DNA of 64,000 nucleotides from Williamsia soli (GCF_017377795.1 NZ_JAFRDR010000001.1:186001-250000), one strand, 5' to 3'; positions 34,483-42,928 are shown, counted from the first letter of the stretch. Notes: generated by a model from the sequence alone, not told the origin. Numbers and translations are program-made.

Positions 34483-36084
34483 ATGCGAACAGCAGCGACG
34501 GCACGCAACGGGCTCGCGGGCCTGATTGCAGTGGGTGCCGGGCTCGCTGCCGGTGAGGTCACGGCAGCAGCCGTCTCGTCCTATGCCTCGCCGTTCTATG
34601 CAGTGGGTTCTTTCTTGGTGGATCGGGCGCCGGCTCCCGTGCGTGAGTTCGCCATCGACACGTTCGGCACGAATGACAAGCCGGTTCTGTTGTGGGGCAT
34701 AGCTATTGCCGTAGTCGTGCTCGCAATCATCGCCGGCATCGCCGAACGCCGCACCGTACCGATCGGTTCTGCGTTGATAGTGGCGTTCGGGGCATTCGGG
34801 GTCCTGGCTGCGCTTCATCGACCGACGTCTGACATGTGGTATGCCGCACCGTCATTGGTTGCCGCGGTGGTGGGCATTCTCGTGCTTCGCGGTTTGCGTG
34901 GCTTCTTGTGGAGCGGTTCTTCGCCGGGTGGACGGATGAGGGGTTCGGCTACCCGGCAACAGACCGGTCCGAACGGCGGCGCGGCGGTGGAGAAGCCGCA
35001 GTCCGATGGCAACCGCGATCTGTCGAGAAGGCAGTTCGGTGTCGCGGCGGGTGTGATCGCGGCCGTCTCGGTGGCCGGAGCATTCATCGGGAGGCAGGTG
35101 TCGACGATGGGCGATGTCGTGGCCGACCGGAAGCGGGTCCGGCTGCCGCGGCCGAGCCGGGCGGCGGCACCGATCCCCGCGGGTACCGACGTCGAGATCG
35201 AGGGCATAACGCCCTTCGTGACGAACAACGCCGACTTCTATCGCATCGACACCGCACTCCAGGTGCCGAAGTTGACGACAGGCGAGTGGAAACTTCGGAT
35301 CCACGGAATGGTCGACAACGAGATCACCCTCGATTGGGACGACCTGATGGACATGCAGGCCGAGGAGAAGATCATCACACTCACCTGTGTCTCGAATGAG
35401 GTGGGTGGAAACCTGGCAGGCACCGCCCGCTGGATCGGCTACCCGATGAAGACGATCCTCGAGCGCGCCGGCGTACAGGACGACGCCGACATGCTCTTCT
35501 CCACCAGCGTCGACGGCTGGACCTCAGGCACTCCGCTCGACGACGTCACCGACGGCCGCGACGCAATGCTCGTCATCGGCATGAACGGTGAACCGCTACC
35601 ACTCGAGCACGGGTATCCCGTGCGGCAGGTGGTTCCGGGCCTGTACGGATACGTCTCGGCCTGCAAGTGGGTGGTCGACTGGGAGATCACCAGGTTCGAC
35701 AAGGCCGAGGCCTACTGGACAAAGCGGAACTGGGGCGTGAAGGGGCCGATCAAGACAGCATCCCGGATCGACCGGCCCGAGGGACTCTCCAGGCATCCCG
35801 TCGGGGATGTGGTCATCGCGGGAACCGCATGGGCGCAGCACCGCGGTATCGCCAAGGTCGAGGTGCGCGTAGACAAGGGGCCGTGGAACACCGCGACCCT
35901 TGCTCCCGAGTACACGAATGACACCTGGCGGCAATGGTTCTGGACCTGGCCCGCAACGGCAGGTCAACACACTGTCTATTGTCGCGCCACCGATGTGACG
36001 GGGGCGGTGCAACCCGAGCAGAGGGTCGCTCCGATTCCCGATGGGGCGACCGGCTGGCACAACCGAGTGTTCCGGATTGAGTAG
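34483..36084 (+). CDS. Membrane-anchored sulfite-oxidase-family molybdenum enzyme
   Basis: The 533 aa protein has about four transmembrane helices in residues 8-140, a hydrophilic linker, a twin-arginine-like motif S-R-R-Q-F-G at 181-186 leading into a fifth helix (187-205), and then a SUOX-type molybdopterin domain with the Mo-ligand Cys302 (T-C-V-S-N-E) and a C-terminal dimerisation (Mo-co_dimer) domain. The enzymatic domain should lie outside the membrane; the internal Tat motif suggests Sec inserts the first helices and Tat exports the cofactor-loaded part. The substrate is unknown (a sulfur or nitrogen oxide is typical). It is first in an operon with sigK, 8 bases downstream. Confidence 0.9.
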   Translation: MRTAATARNGLAGLIAVGAGLAAGEVTAAAVSSYASPFYAVGSFLVDRAPAPVREFAIDTFGTNDKPVLLWGIAIAVVVLAIIAGIAERRTVPIGSALIVAFGAFGVLAALHRPTSDMWYAAPSLVAAVVGILVLRGLRGFLWSGSSPGGRMRGSATRQQTGPNGGAAVEKPQSDGNRDLSRRQFGVAAGVIAAVSVAGAFIGRQVSTMGDVVADRKRVRLPRPSRAAAPIPAGTDVEIEGITPFVTNNADFYRIDTALQVPKLTTGEWKLRIHGMVDNEITLDWDDLMDMQAEEKIITLTCVSNEVGGNLAGTARWIGYPMKTILERAGVQDDADMLFSTSVDGWTSGTPLDDVTDGRDAMLVIGMNGEPLPLEHGYPVRQVVPGLYGYVSACKWVVDWEITRFDKAEAYWTKRNWGVKGPIKTASRIDRPEGLSRHPVGDVVIAGTAWAQHRGIAKVEVRVDKGPWNTATLAPEYTNDTWRQWFWTWPATAGQHTVYCRATDVTGAVQPEQRVAPIPDGATGWHNRVFRIE

Positions 36085-36092
36085 GTGTTCTG

Positions 36093-36692
36093 ATGACTAT
36101 CGCTAGTGTTATGGATGTGACCGACCGAATCCCCGAAGCTCAGGTGGATCTGACTGATCTGCTGATCAGGACGGCCGGCCATGATCGACAGGCCTTTGCT
36201 GAGTTGTATGACGCGACGGGCGCCCGGGTATTCGGGCTCATCCTTCGCGTACTACGCGATCGTGGTTACGCCGAAGAGACACTGCAAGAGGTATATCTGC
36301 AGATCTGGCAGAAGGCGGGCGGGTTCGACCCGTCGGCCGGTTCAGCGCTCAGCTGGATGCTGACCATCGCCCACCGCCGTGCCGTGGACCGGGTACGGAG
36401 TGAAGAGGCCGCCGGCAAGCGCTCGAACGACTACTCGGTATCCAACTTCGAGGCGCCGGGCGACACTGTCGCCGACTCGGTGATCGCCGAAGAGGAACGC
36501 TCGGACGTGATGTTATGCCTGGGCAGCCTCACCGCCACCCAGCGTCAGAGCATCGAGTTGTCTTACTATGGAGGCCTGACCTACCGGCAGGTCGCGGAGC
36601 GTTTGGACGCCGCCCTACCGACGATCAAGTCCCGTATCCGCGACGGCCTCCGCCGCCTCAAGACTTGCTTGGAGGCGAACCCCCATGGCTGA
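36093..36692 (+). CDS. sigK: ECF RNA polymerase sigma factor SigK
   Basis: The 199 aa protein has ECF regions 2 (F-A-E-L-Y-D-A-T-G-A-R-V-F-G-L through W-M-L-T-I-A-H-R-R-A-V-D-R) and 4 (L-T-A-T-Q-R-Q-S-I-E-L-S-Y-Y-G-G-L-T-Y-R-Q-V-A). Cys142 and Cys192 are 50 residues apart, the same spacing as Cys133 and Cys183 of M. tuberculosis SigK, whose disulfide controls release from RskA. The rskA gene overlaps it by 8 bases, and the fasciclin gene and this operon both carry SigK-type promoters, so the identification is firm. ATG 36093 is used; ATG at 36111 is an alternative. Confidence 0.93.
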   Translation: MTIASVMDVTDRIPEAQVDLTDLLIRTAGHDRQAFAELYDATGARVFGLILRVLRDRGYAEETLQEVYLQIWQKAGGFDPSAGSALSWMLTIAHRRAVDRVRSEEAAGKRSNDYSVSNFEAPGDTVADSVIAEEERSDVMLCLGSLTATQRQSIELSYYGGLTYRQVAERLDAALPTIKSRIRDGLRRLKTCLEANPHG

Positions 36693-37476
36693 ACACAGCT
36701 GGATCGATGAGCACATCGAGCTCTATGCGGTGGGTGCGCTCGACGACACCGAGATCGACCGAATCGAGGTCGAGATCGCCCGGGAGACGGTGGCCGAGCA
36801 GCGCAGGTACCGGCACGAGGTGTCCCGTACCCGTGAGGCGCTGGCGAAGATGACCATCGAGGTCGCGACGCCGCCACCCCCACGGATCCGAGAGCAGTTG
36901 CTCGCCAGCCTGTCGTCGCAGCCGCTGGATCCGCCGGATTTTGACCGGTCCACCGACGGCGTGGACCCAGGCAAGGCCGTCAGCGCATCGAACAATGTCA
37001 TCGACCTTGCTGCCCGTCGTCGTCGTATCAGCCTGGCCGTCGGCTCGGTCGCAGCTGCCCTCATGCTCGTCATCGGAGGGGTGCTCGTCGGCAGGGTGAC
37101 CGCCCCGGACACGGGCGCTCCTGTGGCCAGCGAGCTGGAGCAGGACACGAGCAAGGTGCTCAGCGCACCCGATATGCAGCTACGACAGGATGCGGTCGGC
37201 GGCGGAAATGTCACTGTCGCGGCGTCACGCGAAGCGAACACTGCGGTGGTGTTCGCCGACGGTCTACCGCCGACCCCGACTGGCCAGACGTACCAGATGT
37301 GGCTGCTCGGTGACTCGCACGATCCGACGTCGGTAGGCCTGATGCAGGGCGACCCCGGGCGTCAGGTGATCGCTCTCGATGATCTGACGGGCTCCGACAA
37401 GCTGGGCATCACCATCGAACCCGATGGGGGATCTCCTCAGCCGACCGGCGAAGTGATCACGGCGGTCCAGTTCTAG
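36685..37476 (+). CDS. rskA: Anti-sigma-K factor RskA
   Basis: This 263 aa protein has the RskA layout: an N-terminal cytoplasmic anti-sigma domain (residues 5-75, W-I-D-E-H-I-E-L-Y-A-V-G-A-L-D) without a zinc HxxxCxxC motif, one transmembrane helix at about 115-136, and an extracytoplasmic C-terminal domain with T-Y-Q-M-W-L-L-G. It holds SigK inactive at the membrane and in mycobacteria is cleaved in regulated intramembrane proteolysis by Rip1. The start lies inside the end of sigK (8-base overlap), so the two are made in step. Confidence 0.93.
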   Translation: MAEHSWIDEHIELYAVGALDDTEIDRIEVEIARETVAEQRRYRHEVSRTREALAKMTIEVATPPPPRIREQLLASLSSQPLDPPDFDRSTDGVDPGKAVSASNNVIDLAARRRRISLAVGSVAAALMLVIGGVLVGRVTAPDTGAPVASELEQDTSKVLSAPDMQLRQDAVGGGNVTVAASREANTAVVFADGLPPTPTGQTYQMWLLGDSHDPTSVGLMQGDPGRQVIALDDLTGSDKLGITIEPDGGSPQPTGEVITAVQF

Positions 37477-37605
37477 TCTGAGATTCACCGTTTGTACTGC
37501 CCAAACGCGTGCAGCCATCTGCTTCGGTTCGGGTGTCGGTAACTGTTGAGTGTGTCGAGTTCAACACCATGACCACCCCGCTTCGCATGCTATGTTCCAA
37601 CGCAG

Positions 37606-37638
37606 TGATGTGGCGCACGCGTGTCGTGCGCCACATCA
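37606..37638 (+). other. Perfect 14-base stem-loop in the rskA-pntAa gap
   Basis: Arms 37606-37619 and 37625-37638 are exact complements around a 5-base loop. A -10-like TATGTT lies at 37591-37596, so this hairpin would be near the 5' end of the transhydrogenase transcript; alternatively it ends the rskA message. It is followed by CTATTTAGG rather than a T-run. Confidence 0.5.
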
Positions 37639-37648
37639 GGCTATTTAG

Positions 37649-37684
37649 GGGTGGGCGCCAGAGCACACGTTCGGTTGCCCACCC
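37649..37684 (+). other. Second stem-loop in the pntAa leader
   Basis: GGGTGGGC (37649-37656) and GCCCACCC (37677-37684) are exact complements with a 20-base loop. The right arm is 17 bases before the GAGGGAG ribosome-binding site of pntAa at 37695-37701 or so, so folding could affect translation. Confidence 0.4.
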
Positions 37685-37707
37685 ATACCCATGACGAGGG
37701 AGCTTGT

Positions 37708-38796
37708 ATGAGTGTGGGTGTCGTGCGTGAGACGACGGCTGGGGAGAATCGGGTGGCGTTGGTCCCGAAGGTCGTCGCGACGCTGGTGAACAAGGGTGTG
37801 CCGGTGGTGGTGGAGTCGGGTGCAGGTGAGGCTGCCTTGATTCCGGATCAGTTGTATGTCGATGCTGGTGCGTCGATTGGTGATGGGTGGTCGGCTGATG
37901 TGGTGGTGAAGGTCGATGCCCCGACTGATGCCGAGATCGGGAAGTTGTCGTCGGGTTCGTCGTTGATCGGGTTCTTGGCTCCGCGCAATGATGAGAATCA
38001 GATCGGTGCGTTGAAGGCTGCCGGTGTGCAGGCGTTCGCGGTCGAGGCCATCCCGCGGATCTCTCGTGCCCAGTCGATGGACGCTTTGTCCTCGCAGGGC
38101 AACGTCTCGGGCTACAAGGCGGTGATCTTGGCGGCGGAGAAGTCGACGCGCTTTTTCCCGATGCTGACCACCGCGGCCGGGACGGTGAAGCCGGCGACGG
38201 TGCTGGTCCTGGGTGTGGGTGTGGCGGGTTTGCAGGCGCTGGCCACGGCCAAGCGGCTCGGTGCCCGCACCACGGGGTACGACGTGCGCCCGGAGGTGGC
38301 CGAGCAGGTCAAGTCCGTGGGCGGGCAGTGGCTCGATCTGGGGATCGACGCTGCCGGTGAAGGCGGGTATGCCCGTGAGTTGACCGATGAGGAGCGCGCG
38401 AAGCAGCAGCAGGCCCTTGAGGATGCGATCAAGAGTTTCGATGTGGTGATCACGACCGCGTTGGTGCCGGGTCGTCCGGCGCCGCGGTTGGTGACCGCGG
38501 CCGCGGTCGAAGGTATGAAGCCGGGCAGTGTGGTGGTGGATCTGGCTGGTGAGACCGGCGGCAACTGTGAGCTGACCGAGCCCGGTGAGAATGTGATCAA
38601 GCACGACGTGCTGATCTGCAGCCCGCTGAATCTGCCCGCGGGTATGCCTGAGCATGCCAGCGAGTTGTATGCGAAGAACATTCTGGCGCTGATCGAACTC
38701 GCGCTCGATGATGACGGTAATTTCGCGCCGGACTTTTCTGACGAGGTGTTGGCCGCGGCGTGTGTGACGCGCGAAACCGAGAAGGCAGGTGCCTGA
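37708..38796 (+). CDS. pntAa: NAD(P) transhydrogenase subunit alpha 1
   Basis: The 362 aa protein is domain I of proton-translocating transhydrogenase: it begins V-G-V-V-R-E-T-T-A-G-E-N-R-V-A-L-V-P-K and has the NAD-binding Rossmann motif G-V-G-V-A-G-L-Q-A near residue 173. It binds NADH/NAD and passes hydride to NADP in PntB. ATG 37708 has GAGGGAG upstream. The soluble domain is split from the membrane part, giving the three-subunit form (PntAa, Ab, B) seen in mycobacteria and Rhodospirillum. Codon use is richer in TTG, GGT and GAT than in flanking genes. Confidence 0.94.
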   Translation: MSVGVVRETTAGENRVALVPKVVATLVNKGVPVVVESGAGEAALIPDQLYVDAGASIGDGWSADVVVKVDAPTDAEIGKLSSGSSLIGFLAPRNDENQIGALKAAGVQAFAVEAIPRISRAQSMDALSSQGNVSGYKAVILAAEKSTRFFPMLTTAAGTVKPATVLVLGVGVAGLQALATAKRLGARTTGYDVRPEVAEQVKSVGGQWLDLGIDAAGEGGYARELTDEERAKQQQALEDAIKSFDVVITTALVPGRPAPRLVTAAAVEGMKPGSVVVDLAGETGGNCELTEPGENVIKHDVLICSPLNLPAGMPEHASELYAKNILALIELALDDDGNFAPDFSDEVLAAACVTRETEKAGA

Positions 38797-38797
38797 G

Positions 38798-39127
38798 ATG
38801 TATACGGGTTTACTCGCGAATATCGCGATCCTGGTGTTGGCGGGCTTTGTCGGCTTCGCTGTCATTTCCAAGGTGCCCAACACCTTGCACACGCCGTTGA
38901 TGTCGGGGACGAACGCCATTCACGGGATCGTGGTGCTCGGTGCGTTGATCGTGTTGGGCCGGTTGCCTGATGATGCGCCGTGGGGTGTGCGGATCATCGC
39001 GTTCGTCGCGTTGATCTTCGGAACGTTGAATGTGGTGGGTGGGTTCTTGGTGACCGACCGGATGTTGGGCATGTTCAAGAGCAAGAAGGCCCCTGTGGCG
39101 GCGCCGGAGCAGGGAGCTGACAAGTGA
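38798..39127 (+). CDS. pntAb: NAD(P) transhydrogenase subunit alpha 2 (membrane)
   Basis: This 109 aa protein holds three or four hydrophobic helices with V-P-N-T-L-H-T-P-L-M-S-G-T-N-A-I-H-G-I-V, the conserved membrane-domain segment of PntA. It forms part of the proton channel with PntB. ATG 38798 is 1 base after the pntAa stop. Confidence 0.93.
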   Translation: MYTGLLANIAILVLAGFVGFAVISKVPNTLHTPLMSGTNAIHGIVVLGALIVLGRLPDDAPWGVRIIAFVALIFGTLNVVGGFLVTDRMLGMFKSKKAPVAAPEQGADK

Positions 39128-40566
39128 ACAATCTGGTCAATATTTTTTATATTGTTGCGTTTTCGATGTTCATCCTCGGTTTGTCGGGGCTGACTGGTCC
39201 GAAGACCGCGGTGCGTGGCAACTGGATCGCCGCGACCGGTATGGGTATCGCCGTGATCGCGACGTTGATCGAGATCCGCGACACCTATGCCATCAACTGG
39301 ATTTTGATCGTGGCTGGGTTGGCGATCGGTGTGATCTTGGGTGTGCCGCCGGCCAAGCGGACGAAGATGACGGCGATGCCGCAGTTGGTGGCGTTGTTCA
39401 ACGGTGTCGGTGGCGGCACGGTGGCGTTGATCGCGTGGTCGGAGTTCATCGAGACGGCAGGTTTTTCGGAGTTCAAGCACGGTGAGTCCCCGACCGTTCA
39501 CATCGTGATCGGGTCGCTGTTCGCGGCGATCATCGGTTCGGTGTCGTTCTGGGGGTCGCTGATCGCGTTCCTGAAACTGCAGGAGTTGCTGAACAAGAAT
39601 GTGGAGAAGGCGTTCGTGAAGAACGCCAAGATCTTCCAGCTCGCCAACATCGTGTTGTTGGTCATCGCGCTGGCGGCGTGTGTGTTCATCGGGGTCAACG
39701 CCACCCCGGGTGAAGGCTCGAGCCAGTGGTGGATCGTGCTGGTACTCGTCGCCGCCGCGGTCATGGGGTTGTTCGTGGTGCTGCCGATCGGCGGCGCCGA
39801 CATGCCTGTGGTCATCTCGCTGCTCAACGCATTGACCGGTTTGTCGGCCGCGGCGGCGGGTTTGGCGCTGAACAACACGGCGATGATCGTGGCCGGCATG
39901 ATCGTCGGCGCCTCGGGCAGCATTTTGACGAACCTGATGGCTACCGCGATGAACCGGTCCATCCCGGCGATCGTGTTCGGGTCCTTCGGTGGCGGCGGCG
40001 GCGCGGCTGCAGCCGGTCCTGCCGGCGAGCAGGGGACGGTCAAGGCCACCAGCGCTGCCGATGCGGCGATTCAGATGGCGTACGCCTCCCAGGTGATCGT
40101 GGTTCCCGGGTACGGACTCGCGGTTGCCCAGGCGCAGCACGCGGTCAAGGACATGGCGAGCATTCTGGAGGAGAAGGGTGTGGAGGTGAAGTATGCCATC
40201 CACCCCGTTGCCGGCCGGATGCCCGGACACATGAACGTCCTTCTCGCCGAGGCTGATGTGGAGTACGACGCGATGAAGGAGATGGACGACATCAACGGTG
40301 AGTTCTCCCGCACCGATGTCACCCTGGTCATCGGGGCCAACGACGTCACCAACCCCGCCGCCCGCAACGATCCGTCGTCCCCGATTCACGGGATGCCGAT
40401 CTTGAACGTCGACCAGTCCCGCTCGGTCATCGTCCTCAAACGCGGCATGGCCTCGGGCTACGCCGGCATCGACAACCCACTGTTCACCGCACCAGGAACC
40501 TCGATGCTCTTCGGCGACGCCAAAAAATCCGTCGGCCTGGTCATCGAAGAACTCAAAGCGCTGTAA
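39124..40566 (+). CDS. pntB: NAD(P) transhydrogenase subunit beta
   Basis: The 480 aa protein has about nine N-terminal helices (residues 1-270) and the C-terminal NADP-binding domain III with G-Y-G-L-A-V-A-Q-A-Q, H-P-V-A-G-R-M-P-G-H-M-N-V and I-G-A-N-D-V-T-N-P. It couples inward proton flow to NADPH formation. The GTG start overlaps the pntAb stop by 4 bases. Like pntAa, it uses more T-ending codons than its surroundings. Confidence 0.94.
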   Translation: MNNLVNIFYIVAFSMFILGLSGLTGPKTAVRGNWIAATGMGIAVIATLIEIRDTYAINWILIVAGLAIGVILGVPPAKRTKMTAMPQLVALFNGVGGGTVALIAWSEFIETAGFSEFKHGESPTVHIVIGSLFAAIIGSVSFWGSLIAFLKLQELLNKNVEKAFVKNAKIFQLANIVLLVIALAACVFIGVNATPGEGSSQWWIVLVLVAAAVMGLFVVLPIGGADMPVVISLLNALTGLSAAAAGLALNNTAMIVAGMIVGASGSILTNLMATAMNRSIPAIVFGSFGGGGGAAAAGPAGEQGTVKATSAADAAIQMAYASQVIVVPGYGLAVAQAQHAVKDMASILEEKGVEVKYAIHPVAGRMPGHMNVLLAEADVEYDAMKEMDDINGEFSRTDVTLVIGANDVTNPAARNDPSSPIHGMPILNVDQSRSVIVLKRGMASGYAGIDNPLFTAPGTSMLFGDAKKSVGLVIEELKAL

Positions 40567-40571
40567 CAAGC

Positions 40572-41009
40572 GTGCTCTACGCAGAGGATCTCGTCGAAGG
40601 TCAGACGTACGAACTTGGTTCGTATCTCGTGACCCGGGACGAGATCCTCTCGTTTGCGCAGCAGTGGGATCCGCAAGGTTTCCATACCGATACAGCCATC
40701 GCAGAGGCAGGATTCTTCGGCGAGGTCATCGCCAGTGGCATCCACACCCTTGCCGTCTTCCAGCGCCTCTCGGTGCTCGGTGCCTACAACCGCTGGGCCG
40801 TCATCGCAGGACGGACGTTGCGAGATGTGCAGTTCCGCAGTCCCGTTCGCTCGGGCCAAGAACTGACCGGCTCGTTGAAGGTCACCAAGGTCGACCTCGA
40901 CAAACCGGGTCGGGCCCTCGTGGTCACCGAAGGTGTACTCGCCACCGGCGACACCACCGTGCTGACGGTCGATCTCGACATGTATGTCCGTACGCGACCC
41001 GTCGCCTGA
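40572..41009 (+). CDS. MaoC-like (R)-specific enoyl-CoA hydratase family protein
   Basis: This 145 aa hotdog protein carries the hydratase-2 motif with the catalytic Asp and His in W-D-P-Q-G-F-H-T-D near residues 34-41, as in MaoC and (R)-hydratases acting on 2-enoyl-CoA. The GTG start is only 5 bases after pntB, so it may be read from the same transcript, though its codon use is like the surrounding chromosome rather than the pnt genes. Confidence 0.86.
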   Translation: MLYAEDLVEGQTYELGSYLVTRDEILSFAQQWDPQGFHTDTAIAEAGFFGEVIASGIHTLAVFQRLSVLGAYNRWAVIAGRTLRDVQFRSPVRSGQELTGSLKVTKVDLDKPGRALVVTEGVLATGDTTVLTVDLDMYVRTRPVA

Positions 41010-41020
41010 CGACGTCACCA

Positions 41021-41098
41021 CCCAAAGTTCGCGCCACCTACTGCGATACGCGCCGGATACAACGGGAGCGAATCGCGGCAGGTGGCGCGAATTTTGGG
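41021..41098. terminator. Long inverted repeat between convergent maoC-like and fadE genes
   Basis: Arms 41021-41039 and 41080-41098 pair over 19 bases with one mismatch, enclosing a 40-base loop that contains a shorter CGAT/ATCG pairing. Both flanking genes end here (41009 and 41116), so it can serve as a bidirectional terminator. Confidence 0.55.
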
Positions 41099-41115
41099 GT
41101 CGGGGACCAGTCGGA

Positions 41116-42891
41116 TCAGAGCCAGTCGGCCGGGGTGTCGAGGGTGGTGCGGTCGAGACTGGCGAGGAGGTCGAACTGCGGACCCGTCTTCGGCAACTCG
41201 TACCGGTAGAAGTACTGCGCCGCTGCGCGTTTGCCGTCATAGAAGTCGCCGGTCTTCGCGCCCACCGCCAGCAGCTGCTCCAGCCAGATCCAGGCGATCA
41301 CCAGGTGTCCGGTGGCTTCGAGATACACCGTCGAGTTCGCCAGGCTGACTGCGGGATCACCTGCAGACCACAGGGTTCCGGTGATCTCCACCAGCCGCTC
41401 GAGTGCCGTGCGGAGCTGTCCGGCGTACTCCGGTTCGGCCGATTCGGCTCTCTCGATCGTCTCAGTGATCGTCCTGGTCAGCAGCTGCAGACCGGCCCCA
41501 CCCTGCATGACGACCTTCCGGCCGAGCAGGTCGAGACCGTGGATCCCATGGGCGCCTTCGTGAATAGGGTTGAGACGGTTGTCGCGGTAGAGCTGTTCGA
41601 CGTCGAACTCTTTGGTGTAACCGTATCCGCCGAGGACCTGAATCGCGAGGCTGTTGGCCTCGAGGCACCACTGCGACGGCCAGCTCTTCGCGATCGGGGT
41701 CAGCACATCGAGTAGCAGTAGTCGCTGTGCGGCTATGGCCGGATCGGTGGCGGTCTGCTGTTCGTCGACGAGCCGTGAACAGTAGAGCCCCAATGCCAAA
41801 GCGCCTTCGACATAACACTTCTGGGCCAGGAGCATCCGCTTCACGTCAGGGTGGGAGATGATCGCGACGGGTGCGGAGTTCGGGTCCTTGTTCGTCACCG
41901 GACGGCCCTGGGTCCGGGTCTTCGCGTAGTCGAGCGATTGCAGGTATCCCGCGTAACCCAGTGAGGTGGCGAGGAATCCGACACCGATCCGGGCTTCGTT
42001 CATCATCTTGAACATGTAGCTCAGGCCGCGGTGTTCATCGCCGACCAGGTAGCCGACAGCGCCGGACTCGGCCACGGGGTGATGCGTTCCGTCACCGAAG
42101 TTCAGCAGGGTGTTGGTGGTGCCGCGGTTGCCCATCTTGTGATTGAGCCCTACGAGCGCCACATCATTGCGGGTGCCGTCGGCGAGGAACTTCGGCACCA
42201 CGAACAACGAGATCCCCTTGACGCCCGGACCGCCTCCCGGCGCCTTGGCGAGGACGAGATGCACGATGTTCTCGGACAATTCGTGATCTCCGCCGGAGAT
42301 CCACATCTTGGTCCCGGTGACCCGGTAGGAGCCGTCGTCGGCAGGCTCTGCCTTGGTGGTGATGTCGGCGAGCGACGACCCGGCCCCGGGCTCGGAGAGG
42401 CACATGGTCCCGAAGAACCGGCCCTCGAGCATCGGCTTCACCCAGGTGTCGACCTGCTCGGGAGTGCCGTACTCGACGAGGAGGTTGGCGTTCGCCATCG
42501 TGAGGAACGGGTACGACGCGGTCGCGGCGTTGGCCGCCTGGAACCAGGCCATGGCCGCACGGGCCACGACGGTCGGCAGCTGCATGCCGCCCAGCGATTC
42601 GTCGAACTGGGCTGCGACGATTCCGGCCTTGCCGAACTCGTCCAGGGCAGCTGAAACCTCGTCGATGATCACGACCTTGCCCTCGGCATCCATCCGCGGC
42701 TCGTTCTGGTCGGACTTCTTGTTGTGTGGGGCGAATCGTTTGACCGCGATGTCGGCGCAGAGGTCGAGGATTCCGTCGAACGTCTCCTTGGAGTGTTCGG
42801 TGTAGCGCTCGAGCGAGGTCAATGCAGCGACGTCGAGCCACTCGTATAGCAGGAAGTCGAGGTCACGACGGGACAGCGGGGAGACGGCCAT
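41116..42891 (-). CDS. Acyl-CoA dehydrogenase (FadE type, long form)
   Basis: The 591 aa flavoenzyme has an N-terminal extension, then the acyl-CoA dehydrogenase core with F-F-G-T-M-C-L-S-E-P-G-A-G-S-S-L-A-D (FAD/substrate loop), the middle beta domain W-I-S-G-G-D-H-E-L, and V-L-G-G-Y-G-Y-T-K-E-F in the C-terminal helical domain, followed by an extra Acyl-CoA_dh_C-like domain of about 100 residues. This long form is common among mycobacterial FadE proteins. It should catalyse the first step of beta-oxidation; chain length is unknown. ATG 42891 has AAGGA 5 bases upstream, and a TetR gene diverges. Confidence 0.9.
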   Translation of the reverse strand: MAVSPLSRRDLDFLLYEWLDVAALTSLERYTEHSKETFDGILDLCADIAVKRFAPHNKKSDQNEPRMDAEGKVVIIDEVSAALDEFGKAGIVAAQFDESLGGMQLPTVVARAAMAWFQAANAATASYPFLTMANANLLVEYGTPEQVDTWVKPMLEGRFFGTMCLSEPGAGSSLADITTKAEPADDGSYRVTGTKMWISGGDHELSENIVHLVLAKAPGGGPGVKGISLFVVPKFLADGTRNDVALVGLNHKMGNRGTTNTLLNFGDGTHHPVAESGAVGYLVGDEHRGLSYMFKMMNEARIGVGFLATSLGYAGYLQSLDYAKTRTQGRPVTNKDPNSAPVAIISHPDVKRMLLAQKCYVEGALALGLYCSRLVDEQQTATDPAIAAQRLLLLDVLTPIAKSWPSQWCLEANSLAIQVLGGYGYTKEFDVEQLYRDNRLNPIHEGAHGIHGLDLLGRKVVMQGGAGLQLLTRTITETIERAESAEPEYAGQLRTALERLVEITGTLWSAGDPAVSLANSTVYLEATGHLVIAWIWLEQLLAVGAKTGDFYDGKRAAAQYFYRYELPKTGPQFDLLASLDRTTLDTPADWL

Positions 42892-42928
42892 GGGTGTCCT
42901 TGTAGTTGAACGGGCTCGAGCGTAGAAC

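Noticed and set aside
37509-37694. A 61-codon frame in the pnt leader as a leader peptide
   Set aside because: No ribosome-binding site and no residue bias linked to redox or amino-acid sensing; the stem-loops explain the region better.
37645-38919. A 424-codon minus-strand frame opposite pntAa
   Set aside because: It is the complement of a firmly identified gene; His- and Arg-rich composition marks it as a shadow.
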